Source: Pedobacter cryoconitis
Lineage (GTDB): Bacteria > Bacteroidota > Bacteroidia > Sphingobacteriales > Sphingobacteriaceae
Length of the DNA stretch: 64,000 bases
NCBI RefSeq assembly: GCF_003259615.1
Contig: NZ_QLLR01000018.1
Coordinates: 53,821-117,820, forward strand
Direction: 5' to 3'
Shown: positions 17,866 to 25,857 of the stretch, one piece after another
Layout of the letters: every line of letters begins with the position of its first letter
Position numbering within the stretch: the first letter of the stretch is position 1
Program-made: the position numbers and the translations under genes
The notes under the pieces: generated by a model
Databases searched by the model: none
What the model was told of the DNA's origin: nothing
What the model saw: only the letters and a program-made list of their open reading frames with translations

Positions 17866-19782
17866 ATGGATCAATCTGAAATCCTTAAGCCGGAGCAAGT
17901 AGACGCTGCTCAAAAAGGCCATCCAAAAGGATTATATGTACTGTTCGCTACCGAGATGTGGGAACGTTTCAATTACTACGGTATGCGGGCTATTTTGGTG
18001 CTTTTCATGACCAAAGCCTTATTATTTGACAAAGCATTTGCGTCAAATTTATATGGAAGTTATACAGGTCTTGTATACCTGACTCCATTAATTGGTGGTT
18101 TTATCGCCGACAGATACTGGGGAAACAGACGATCTATTGTAACCGGTGGTATACTGATGGCATTGGGAGAGCTGATTATGTTCGGCTGTGCCTCCCTTTA
18201 TCATACGATGCCAGATATTTCAACCTTCTTGTTCTTTACAGGTTTAGGTTTCATGATTTCGGGTAATGGTTTCTTTAAACCAAACATATCTTCAATGGTA
18301 GGCCAGCTTTATCCTAAGAGTGATCGCCGTATTGATGCTGCTTACACGATTTTCTATATGGGGATCAATGTTGGTGGTGCTCTGGGCCCTTTTATCTGTG
18401 GATATTTTGGTGATACTGGTAATCCTGCCGACTTTAAGTGGGCGTTCCTTGCTGCTGCAATAGCAATGGGTATTGGGGTTGTAGTTTTTATCAATTTCAG
18501 AGATAAGTATGTTCGTGACCCAAATGGAGATCTTTTAGGTTTAAAACCTGCTAATCCTGGTGACAAAAAAGTTTCACCAGTTTTGGTTTATCTTGGTTTA
18601 TTTGCTTTTTCTGCGTTATGCGTAGGCATGTTATACATTGATGCTAAAATTGTGAGTTATCTAAGCTACCTGCTGATTATTGCAGTAGTTGGTATTGCCA
18701 TCATGATTTTCACGGATAAAACACTTTCGAAGATTGAAAAGAAAAAGATCTCAGTAATTTTCATAGTAGCTTTCTTTGTTTTGTTTTTCTGGAGTGCTTT
18801 CGAACAGGCAGGAGCTTCATTAACGTTTTTTGCTGAAGAGCAGACCCAAAGAAACCTGGGTTTCTTCACAGTTCCTTCTAGTTGGTTCCAATCTTTAAAT
18901 TCAATTTTCGTAGTTGTATTTGCACCGGTATTTGCCTGGTTGTGGATTAAACTGGGTAGAAGAGAACCTTCTGCTCCTACTAAAATGGCATTGGGTTTAA
19001 TGCTGCTTGCTCTTGGATACCTTGTCATTGCAACTGGTGTTAAAGATGTTGGTGCAGGAATAAAGGTGAGTATGATTTACCTGATTGGTATGTACGCTTT
19101 CCACACCTGGGGTGAGTTATGTCTTTCTCCTATTGGATTGTCATTGGTGAATAAGCTTTCTCCGCTAAAACTTTCTTCTCTTTTAATGGCGGTATGGTTC
19201 CTTGCAAATGCAGGTGCAAACGTATTGGCAGGAAAATTAAGTTCTAAGTATCCGGAAGAGGAAGCTAAAGTAGCAGAATATAAGGTTAGTCCTTTAGTAT
19301 TGACAAATAGCGCGATTGACTGGCAACAGGTTGCGAATAACAAAAAGAATATACAGCAGTGGGATTTGAGTACGGTTAAAAAGAACTCTCATTCCCTTAG
19401 TCCTGATTCTTTAGTAGCACTTTCTATTACTGCTGTTCAACAGGCTGTGACTATTGATACGAATAAAATCAACAGAATTTCTCCTAGAAAATTAGATGAA
19501 ACAGAAATTGCGAAATTAGCTGTTGCTGGTGAAAAGGAGGGTAAATTCTTATTAGGTACGAATGCGGCTCAAACTGAGGTTTATATTATCAAGGGTAGTG
19601 ATAAGACTGCTTCTGTAGTAGAGGTTTATAATCTTAATCCTGAGAAACCTACTTTCCTTGGGTATACGATCAAAAATCTATATGATTTCTTTATGTTATT
19701 TGTAGTAATGGCGGGTATTGCTTCGGTGATCTTGTTTTTCATCACCAAGTGGTTACAGAAAACAATGAATGCGACTTCTTAA
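17866..19782 (+). CDS. POT-family peptide transporter with large extramembrane insert (second of two)
   Basis: A 638-residue POT transporter with EMWERFNYY near residue 30 and the GNGFFKPNISSMVGQLY motif. Relative to its upstream neighbour it is longer because of a soluble insert of about 140 residues (about 460-600) between the penultimate and last helices, rich in Lys, Ser and Asp. The rest is a standard set of helices. It imports small peptides; the insert probably faces the periplasm, but topology is inferred. The gene ends at a strong terminator. Confidence 0.92.
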   Translation: MDQSEILKPEQVDAAQKGHPKGLYVLFATEMWERFNYYGMRAILVLFMTKALLFDKAFASNLYGSYTGLVYLTPLIGGFIADRYWGNRRSIVTGGILMALGELIMFGCASLYHTMPDISTFLFFTGLGFMISGNGFFKPNISSMVGQLYPKSDRRIDAAYTIFYMGINVGGALGPFICGYFGDTGNPADFKWAFLAAAIAMGIGVVVFINFRDKYVRDPNGDLLGLKPANPGDKKVSPVLVYLGLFAFSALCVGMLYIDAKIVSYLSYLLIIAVVGIAIMIFTDKTLSKIEKKKISVIFIVAFFVLFFWSAFEQAGASLTFFAEEQTQRNLGFFTVPSSWFQSLNSIFVVVFAPVFAWLWIKLGRREPSAPTKMALGLMLLALGYLVIATGVKDVGAGIKVSMIYLIGMYAFHTWGELCLSPIGLSLVNKLSPLKLSSLLMAVWFLANAGANVLAGKLSSKYPEEEAKVAEYKVSPLVLTNSAIDWQQVANNKKNIQQWDLSTVKKNSHSLSPDSLVALSITAVQQAVTIDTNKINRISPRKLDETEIAKLAVAGEKEGKFLLGTNAAQTEVYIIKGSDKTASVVEVYNLNPEKPTFLGYTIKNLYDFFMLFVVMAGIASVILFFITKWLQKTMNATS

Positions 19783-19802
19783 TTAAGAAACAAGAGTAAT
19801 AG

Positions 19803-19840
19803 AGGGCTGTAGTTTTTTAAATTACAGCCCTTTATTTTTT
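19803..19840 (+). terminator. Intrinsic terminator after the POT pair
   Basis: A 9-bp stem AGGGCTGTA / TACAGCCCT with an 11-base loop, followed by TTATTTTTT. Confidence 0.85.
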
Positions 19841-19943
19841 AACGGGTTTATTGTTAAGGGATGTTAAATCACTTGATAATTAGGTTAATTTCAATTTTAA
19901 TCAATATTTTCGCAAATAATTTATTACCATTTATTCTACACAC

Positions 19944-20669
19944 GTGTCAGACAGCTTAGTCATTATCCCCACCTATAACGAAAAAGAAAATATTGAGAAG
20001 ATTATCCGTAAGGTTTTTAACCTGAGTTTTTCTTTTGAGGTTTTAATTATTGATGACGGATCACCTGATGGAACGGCTGATATTGTAAAGAGGTTACAGT
20101 TGGAGTTTCCGGGGTTACATATGGAGCAAAGAACTGGAAAATTGGGTTTAGGAACTGCTTATATCCATGGTTTTAAGTGGGCATTAGAGCATTCTTACAA
20201 TTATATTTTTGAAATGGATGCCGATTTTTCTCATAATCCGGATGATTTATTTGCGTTACGTGAGGCTTGTGTAAAGGGTGCTGATGTGGCTATTGGTTCG
20301 CGTTATGTAAGGGGGGTTAATGTGGTAAACTGGCCGATGAGCAGGGTGTTGATGTCTTATTTTGCTTCAATGTATGTAAGATTGATTACCAGGATCAATA
20401 TTCAGGATGCTACTGCTGGTTTTAAGTGTTATAAGCGGGTTGTTTTAGAAACTATTCCTTTTGATAAGATTAAGTTTGTAGGGTATGCGTTTCAGATTGA
20501 AATGAAGTTTACAGCGATAAAATATGGGTTTAATGTAGTTGAGGTACCGATCATATTTACGGATAGAACGGAAGGGACTTCTAAAATGAGTACGAGGATT
20601 TTTAGGGAGGCTTTTGTGGGGGTTATTCAAATGAAGATTACGAGTTGGTTCAGGAGTTATAAGAGATAA
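19944..20669 (+). CDS. Polyprenol monophosphomannose synthase (GT2 family)
   Basis: A 241-residue glycosyltransferase. The start is a GTG at 19944; no in-frame ATG is available near it and the length then matches the family. Motifs are VIIPTYNEKENIEKII at the N-terminus, the nucleotide-binding DDGSPDGT, the DxD-like EMDADFSHNPDD, and DATAGFKCY and FTDRTEGTSKMS. Relatives transfer a sugar from GDP- or UDP-sugar to a polyprenyl phosphate at the membrane to supply lipid-linked sugar for glycosylation. There is no C-terminal membrane domain. The exact sugar is not determined by sequence. Confidence 0.88.
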   Translation: MSDSLVIIPTYNEKENIEKIIRKVFNLSFSFEVLIIDDGSPDGTADIVKRLQLEFPGLHMEQRTGKLGLGTAYIHGFKWALEHSYNYIFEMDADFSHNPDDLFALREACVKGADVAIGSRYVRGVNVVNWPMSRVLMSYFASMYVRLITRINIQDATAGFKCYKRVVLETIPFDKIKFVGYAFQIEMKFTAIKYGFNVVEVPIIFTDRTEGTSKMSTRIFREAFVGVIQMKITSWFRSYKR

Positions 20670-20728
20670 CTCTAATAAAAATAGATTTCTAAAGGTTTTT
20701 CCTCCTGGAGAAATTGATTACATTTTGG

Positions 20729-21238
20729 CTATTTGTCGTTTTTATAGCTCCGCATCATTTCAGAGAAATTTTGCTTCTTATCCATAGCGATGACAATTTG
20801 TGTGAGCCGCTTAATACGGGTAGTTTCTGTTTTAGCGGTGTTTAGCCAGTTGATATAATAGTTCTGGTGGGATTTAGGAAGGTTAAGGAAGTTCTCTAAA
20901 AAATGTCTTTCTTCCAGCAGACAGAGTTCCAGGTCTTCTGGCATTTCTATTTTGAAGGTTTTATCTTCTTCAAGTTGCAGACAGAGTTTTGCACCTTCTT
21001 CTTTTTTTAATTGTTTACGTACGGTGGAATTCAGGGCAAGAATAAAGTCTCCCTCCCCCATTGGGATAAAGGACATACCGGTTACCGGCAGTTCATCGAG
21101 AAGTCCTTTCACACGAAAGCTTTTACGGCAGCCGGGTTTGATTTGATTGGCTATATCTTTTGGAATGGTCACGAATGTCCACCCGGTTTTCTCGCCCATT
21201 TTGGAGAAGCGTTCTATTTCTGCTTCAAAAGTTATCAT
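20729..21238 (-). CDS. YdeI/OmpD-associated family protein (DUF1905)
   Basis: A 169-residue cytoplasmic protein. Residues 1-80 match the DUF1905 beta domain (GWTFVTIPKDIANQIKPG with VKGLLDELPVTGMSFIPMGEGDFIL), and residues 100-160 the helical YdeI/OmdA part (FLNLPKSHQNYYINWLNTAKTETTRIKRL). Related proteins have been linked to bacteriocin protection, but the biochemical role is unknown. It stands alone, convergent with the glycosyltransferase gene and 23 bases before TIGR02757. Confidence 0.8.
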   Translation of the reverse strand: MITFEAEIERFSKMGEKTGWTFVTIPKDIANQIKPGCRKSFRVKGLLDELPVTGMSFIPMGEGDFILALNSTVRKQLKKEEGAKLCLQLEEDKTFKIEMPEDLELCLLEERHFLENFLNLPKSHQNYYINWLNTAKTETTRIKRLTQIVIAMDKKQNFSEMMRSYKNDK

Positions 21239-21261
21239 TATTTAAAGATAGCATTTTAGGT

Positions 21262-22041
21262 TTAAAATTTCTCTTCTACACCGAGGCCAAATAGTGCGAA
21301 ATCGTATTTTACAGGGTCTGAGGGATCAAATTTACGAAGTTCTGTGGTCAACTCAACAGCAGTTCTCCAATCGGTTTGTTTACGGGTAATCAGGTCAAGT
21401 CGGCGTGCAACACGGTCTACGTGTACGTCACAGGGACAAATCAGGTCGGCTGGAGAAATGGTTGTCCATACGCCAAAGTCTACTCCTGTCTGGTCCTTGC
21501 GTACCATCCAGCGCAAAAACATATTGAGTCTTTTGCAGGTGGATTTTTGAGTAGGTGAAGAAATGTGTTTAACGGTTCTTCGGGGTGAGTCAGGAAGGCT
21601 AAAGAAATAGGTACGAAAATGATTCAGGGCGTGTTCGGCAGTGAAACTTTCCACCTGACCAAAGTTTGCTGGCAGGAAGGCCGTTTCCAGGCTGTCTGAA
21701 AGCGTGTAATGATGTTTAAAGAATGAGACGAAGTAAAGAAGATCGGTATCGTTAAAAGTCCTGTGTTTGAAGTTTAGTAGACGACGCAAGTCTTCATCAC
21801 CGTGATGCAGCATGAAATTGTAGGGGTCGTTATCCATCCGGTCAAAGAGGTCTGTGCATTTATTGATAATGGTTTTACGTTGTCCCCAGGCCAAAATTGA
21901 CGCAAAAAAAGCAGCAATTTCAATGTCTTGTTTTTTAGAAAAACGATGTGGAATACAGATTGGGTCATTTGTGATGAAGTCAGGCCTGTTATATTGCGCA
22001 ACTTTAATGTCAAGAAAGTCCTTTAGTTCTAAAAATTCCAA
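21262..22041 (-). CDS. TIGR02757 (DUF2400) family protein, TTG start
   Basis: A 259-residue cytoplasmic protein with the family marks YNRPDFITNDPICIPHRF, ILAWGQRKTI and ISPADLICPCDVHVDRVARRL. The fold is predicted to resemble helix-hairpin-helix DNA glycosylases, but no activity is established. The only start that gives the conserved N-terminus (FLELKDFLDIKVAQYNRPDF) is a TTG at 22041; the first internal ATG is near residue 68. A strong hairpin lies 17 bases upstream of this TTG. Confidence 0.85.
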   Translation of the reverse strand: MEFLELKDFLDIKVAQYNRPDFITNDPICIPHRFSKKQDIEIAAFFASILAWGQRKTIINKCTDLFDRMDNDPYNFMLHHGDEDLRRLLNFKHRTFNDTDLLYFVSFFKHHYTLSDSLETAFLPANFGQVESFTAEHALNHFRTYFFSLPDSPRRTVKHISSPTQKSTCKRLNMFLRWMVRKDQTGVDFGVWTTISPADLICPCDVHVDRVARRLDLITRKQTDWRTAVELTTELRKFDPSDPVKYDFALFGLGVEEKF

Positions 22042-22057
22042 TGGTTTTTTATTTATA

Positions 22058-22088
22058 AAAGCCAGTTTAAAAAATTTAAACTGGCTTT
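22058..22088 (-). terminator. 14-bp hairpin between the PLP-enzyme gene and TIGR02757 gene
   Basis: A perfect 14-bp stem (AAAGCCAGTTTAAA and its complement) with a 3-base loop. On the minus strand it is followed by TTTTATAAAT, so it may be a weak terminator for the upstream gene. It ends only 17 bases before the TTG start of the next gene, so it could instead affect translation or mRNA ends. Confidence 0.5.
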
Positions 22089-22133
22089 ATATGTTTGTAA
22101 TAATTTATGAATTGGTGCTAAAGAGCTTCCTGA

Positions 22134-23273
22134 TTAACTCAGGGCTTGTGCTAAATCAGCTAAAAGGTCATCAATATCTTCTACTCCAACACTTAAGCGT
22201 AACAGGTTATCTGTTACCCCTACTTTTTCACGTTCTTCTTTAGGGATCGAGCCATGAGTCATTGACGTTGGGTGATTGATCAATGATTCAACTCCGCCTA
22301 ATGATTCTGCCAGAGTGAATACTTTGAAAGAAGAAGCGACTCTGAATGTTTCTGCCAAATCGGCACCTTTAAGGGTGATAGAAACCATTCCTCCGAAACC
22401 ACGCATCTGCTTTTTCGCAATATCATGGTTAGGATGGTCTTCAAAACCAGGCCAGTAGATTTTATCAATCTTAGGGTGGGTTTTAAGGAAACGGGCAACT
22501 TTCTCACCATTCTCGCAATGCGCTTTCATACGCAGGTGCAGAGTTTTAATACCTCTTAAAACAAGGAAAGCATCCTGTGGGCCTGGAGTTGCTCCACAAG
22601 CATTATAGATAAACCAAAGGTCTTTGTACAATTGCTCATCGTTCAATAATAGAGCACCCATCACTACATCAGAGTGACCGCCAATATATTTGGTCACCGA
22701 GTGCATCACAATATCAGCTCCCAGATCAATCGGGTTCTGTAAATACGGAGAAGCAAAAGTGTTATCTACGGTTAGGATCAGTCCTTTTTCTTTAGTGATT
22801 TTAGCTACGCCTTCAATGTCAATAATCTGCATTGTTGGGTTGGTAGGTGTTTCAATCCATACCAGCTTGGTTTTATCATTGATATATGGTAGCATATTTT
22901 CTGGTTTTGACAGATCCAGAAAATGAAATTTAATACCGTATTTCGCATATACTTTAGTAAAGATACGGTATGAGCCTCCGTAAAGGTCATTACCTGTAAT
23001 GACCTCATCACCTGGTTGCAATAAACGCAAAACGGTATCTGTAGCACCCATCCCTGAAGAGAAAGCCATACCATATTTTGCATTTTCCAGTGCAGCAAGA
23101 CAATTTTCCAATGCCTGACGGGTCGGGTTTGTTCCTCTCGAATATTCAAAGCCTTTGTGCTCACCCGGCGATTTTTGCCAGTAGGTAGAGGTTTGATAGA
23201 TTGGAGTCATTACCGCTCCTGTTGTTGGGTCAGGTTCCTGACCTGCATGTATGGCTTTAGTTGCAAATTTCAT
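22134..23273 (-). CDS. metB: Trans-sulfuration PLP enzyme, cystathionine gamma-synthase/lyase type
   Basis: A 379-residue Cys/Met-metabolism PLP enzyme. The Schiff-base lysine is in MHSVTKYIGGHSDVVMG; phosphate contacts are in SSGMGATDTVLRLL and the cofactor-stacking region in GNDLYGGSYR. N-terminal TKAIHAGQEPDPTTGAV and the C-terminal SLGGVESLINHPTSMTH are typical. Members make cystathionine from an activated homoserine or cleave it; synthase, lyase and sulfhydrylase cannot be separated by eye. The gene starts 33 bases after proS and probably shares its transcript. Confidence 0.88.
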   Translation of the reverse strand: MKFATKAIHAGQEPDPTTGAVMTPIYQTSTYWQKSPGEHKGFEYSRGTNPTRQALENCLAALENAKYGMAFSSGMGATDTVLRLLQPGDEVITGNDLYGGSYRIFTKVYAKYGIKFHFLDLSKPENMLPYINDKTKLVWIETPTNPTMQIIDIEGVAKITKEKGLILTVDNTFASPYLQNPIDLGADIVMHSVTKYIGGHSDVVMGALLLNDEQLYKDLWFIYNACGATPGPQDAFLVLRGIKTLHLRMKAHCENGEKVARFLKTHPKIDKIYWPGFEDHPNHDIAKKQMRGFGGMVSITLKGADLAETFRVASSFKVFTLAESLGGVESLINHPTSMTHGSIPKEEREKVGVTDNLLRLSVGVEDIDDLLADLAQALS

Positions 23274-23306
23274 GTTGCTATTTTTTAAATTTTTGATGCC
23301 CGGAGC

Positions 23307-24779
23307 TTAATAAGCACGGGCGAATAAAACACGTTGAACAGATGGTTTACCTGAATAGATACAAATTCCGTCTTCCAACTTATTATCTAACGGTATACAT
23401 CTGATTGTAGCCTTTGTTTCTTCTTTTATTTTTTGCTCTGTTTCTGGCGTACCATCCCAATGTGCAGAAATAAATCCACCTTTGTTGTCTAAAAGGTCTT
23501 TTAATTCGTCGTATGTGTTTGCAACAGTAATATGCTCTTTTCTGTAATCGAAAGCTTTTTTATAGATATTCTCCTGAATCTCATCTAATAACTGAACGAT
23601 ATAAATATCCAGACCTTCCTGACTTACTGTTTTCTTTTCACCAGTATCTCTTCTGGCCAGTTCCACAGTACCATTTTCAAGATCTCTGCCACCAATAGCT
23701 AAACGTACCGGCACACCTTTCAATTCATATTCTGCGAATTTGAATCCAGGACGCTGAGAATCTCTGTTGTCATATTTCACAGATACACCCAGTTTTTTAA
23801 GTTTAGGAGTTAATTCGTTAACGTAAGCAGTAATATTATTAAAGTCATCGTCATTCTTGTAAATAGGGACAATAACAACTTGTATCGGAGCTAACATAGG
23901 TGGTAAAACCAGGCCTAAATCATCACTGTGTGCCATGATCAGTGCACCAATCATACGTGTAGAAACACCCCATGAGCTTGCCCATACGTGTTCAATTTTA
24001 CCTTCTTTATTCGTGAATTTAACATCGAATGCTTTGGCAAAATTCTGACCTAAAAAGTGAGAAGTACCTGCTTGTAAAGCTTTTCCATCTTGCATCAGTG
24101 CCTCGATACAATAAGTATCCAATGCACCTGCAAAACGCTCGTTAGCCGTTTTCACCCCTTTAACAACTGGCAATGCCATCCATTTTTCTGCAAAATCAGC
24201 ATACACATCAAGCATTTGCTTTGTTTCTGCTACCGCTTCCTCAGAGGTTGCATGAGCAGTATGACCTTCCTGCCATAAAAATTCTGTAGTACGCAGGAAA
24301 AGACGCGTACGCATTTCCCATCTGACTACATTTGCCCATTGGTTAATTAGCAAAGGTAAATCACGATAAGACTGTACCCATCCTCTGAAAGTATTCCATA
24401 TAATGGTTTCTGAAGTTGGTCTTACGATCAATTCTTCTTCTAATTTCGCTTCCGGATCAACAATAATATTGCCTTCTCCATCATTTTTAAGACGGTAATG
24501 TGTCACAACTGCACATTCTGTCGCAAAACCTTCTACGTGCGCTGCTTCCTTAGAAAAAAATGACTTAGGAATGAATAAAGGAAAATAGGCATTACTGTGC
24601 CCTGTGTCTTTAAATTTCTGGTCTAAAACAGCCTGCATTTTCTCCCAAATGGAATAGCCATAGGGCTTTATAACCATACATCCTTTTACAGCGGAATGTT
24701 CTGCCAGATCGGCTTTCATAACAATGTCGTTATACCACTGGGAATAATCCTCGTTTTTACTTGTAATACCTTTGCTCAT
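23307..24779 (-). CDS. proS: Proline--tRNA ligase, short (archaeal/eukaryal-like) type
   Basis: A 490-residue class II aminoacyl-tRNA synthetase that charges tRNA-Pro. Class II motif 2 is seen in VVRWEMRTRLFLRTTEFLW and the proline-site RPTSETIIWNTF is conserved. The anticodon-binding domain begins near residue 295. The protein lacks the about 180-residue cis-editing insertion of the E. coli form, consistent with the ProS type 3 group. The C-terminus ends with a Zn-like/ProRS-C domain reaching VQRVLFARAY. It is divergent from the Gly/Tyr-rich lipoprotein gene. Confidence 0.95.
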   Translation of the reverse strand: MSKGITSKNEDYSQWYNDIVMKADLAEHSAVKGCMVIKPYGYSIWEKMQAVLDQKFKDTGHSNAYFPLFIPKSFFSKEAAHVEGFATECAVVTHYRLKNDGEGNIIVDPEAKLEEELIVRPTSETIIWNTFRGWVQSYRDLPLLINQWANVVRWEMRTRLFLRTTEFLWQEGHTAHATSEEAVAETKQMLDVYADFAEKWMALPVVKGVKTANERFAGALDTYCIEALMQDGKALQAGTSHFLGQNFAKAFDVKFTNKEGKIEHVWASSWGVSTRMIGALIMAHSDDLGLVLPPMLAPIQVVIVPIYKNDDDFNNITAYVNELTPKLKKLGVSVKYDNRDSQRPGFKFAEYELKGVPVRLAIGGRDLENGTVELARRDTGEKKTVSQEGLDIYIVQLLDEIQENIYKKAFDYRKEHITVANTYDELKDLLDNKGGFISAHWDGTPETEQKIKEETKATIRCIPLDNKLEDGICIYSGKPSVQRVLFARAY

Positions 24780-24820
24780 AACTGTTTGGAACGTTTATTG
24801 TGTTAAATAACTTGCATGCT

Positions 24821-24847
24821 AGGCTACAAATTTATAAATTTATGCCT
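24821..24847. promoter_or_regulatory. Near-palindrome with proS -7 box in divergent promoter region
   Basis: On the minus strand an exact TAAATTTG lies at 24827-24834, 48 bases before the proS ATG. It sits inside a symmetrical element: AGGC, then AAATTTATAAATTT, then GCCT. The symmetry could be a regulatory site for proS, the divergent lipoprotein gene, or both. Confidence 0.4.
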
Positions 24848-24886
24848 ACAAAAAAACTGTTTACACACACAAAGAACTCACATATT

Positions 24887-25834
24887 ATGAAACCTAACCA
24901 TTTATTTTACAGCATGCTGGTCGTTACGGCTCTCGCCGTGTCCTCCTGCTCTGCTCCCCAAATGGCCCAGCAAACTCGTCATAATGACGATGTTTATGGC
25001 TCAACAGCCAAAGCGGTAGAGTATACCGCACCTGAGCGCACATATTCCTCGCAATCAGTAAATGACGGCTATAACGACGGAAATAACGATAATGATGATT
25101 ATTATGGCAGCAGCGATTTATATGCTGACATGGATTACTCATCCCGTATCAATAGATTTTATTACGGCAGCCCTTACAGAAGCTATTATGATCCTTTTTA
25201 TTATGATGGATTTTATGGCGGCGGTTACTCTCCTTATTACTCAGGATTAGGCTTTGGAATGGGATTTGGTGGCGGCTTTTATTCTCCTTTCTATTCTCCC
25301 TGGGGATGGGGCGGCGGTTATGGCGGACTATGGGGCGGAGGCTTCTATGGTGGTGGCTATTATGGCGGCGGTTATTATGGTGGCGGCTGGGGCGGCGGTT
25401 ACAGATCTAACAGCATCTACAGACCAGCATACAACAGAGATAGCAGAAGTGGAAATTCTAATTATTCAGGAAGAGGAAACAGCTATGGCGGAAGAGGCAA
25501 TTATAATGGCTCTGGCGTAAGCAGATCAAATCCGGATGGAAACAGAAACTATGGAAACAGAGCTGACGGTTATGGAAATAGCAGGAACACAAGCTATGGC
25601 AGAAGCGGTAACAGAAGTCAGGGTAATTCTTCCAGATCATCTTATGGACAGTCTACAACAAGACCTGACAGATCATCACAAAACTATGCTCCTCAACAAC
25701 AAAGAGGTAATAGTGAAAGATCTTCTTATAGTCCTGGTCCAAGCAGATCATCAGGCGGTAGCTATGGCGGCGGCGGTGGTGGCGGTGGCAGATCATCAGG
25801 TGGCGGCGGCGGCGGACGCAGTGGTAGAAACTAA
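24887..25834 (+). CDS. Gly/Tyr-rich surface lipoprotein, low complexity
   Basis: A 315-residue lipoprotein. The start is the ATG at 24887, giving MKPNHLFYSMLVVTALAVSSC with a lipobox Cys at residue 21; an earlier in-frame start would bury this signal. After an Asp/Asn-rich segment (NDGYNDGNNDNDDYY) the chain becomes YGSPYRSYYDPFYY-like, then long GGG(Y/W/F) repeats, then an Arg/Ser/Asn/Gly-rich tail ending in poly-Gly. No known domain. Such composition suggests an unstructured, possibly self-associating, envelope protein. The next gene, an outer-membrane porin-like protein, follows after 23 bases. Confidence 0.75.
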   Translation: MKPNHLFYSMLVVTALAVSSCSAPQMAQQTRHNDDVYGSTAKAVEYTAPERTYSSQSVNDGYNDGNNDNDDYYGSSDLYADMDYSSRINRFYYGSPYRSYYDPFYYDGFYGGGYSPYYSGLGFGMGFGGGFYSPFYSPWGWGGGYGGLWGGGFYGGGYYGGGYYGGGWGGGYRSNSIYRPAYNRDSRSGNSNYSGRGNSYGGRGNYNGSGVSRSNPDGNRNYGNRADGYGNSRNTSYGRSGNRSQGNSSRSSYGQSTTRPDRSSQNYAPQQQRGNSERSSYSPGPSRSSGGSYGGGGGGGGRSSGGGGGGRSGRN

Positions 25835-25857
25835 ACTTATATGTATTTAATATCTAA

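Noticed and set aside
25062..25850. Open frames in other phases over the Gly/Tyr-rich lipoprotein
   Set aside because: They are read in shifted phase through the GGC-rich repeats and give only low-complexity composition; the lipobox lies in the phase annotated.
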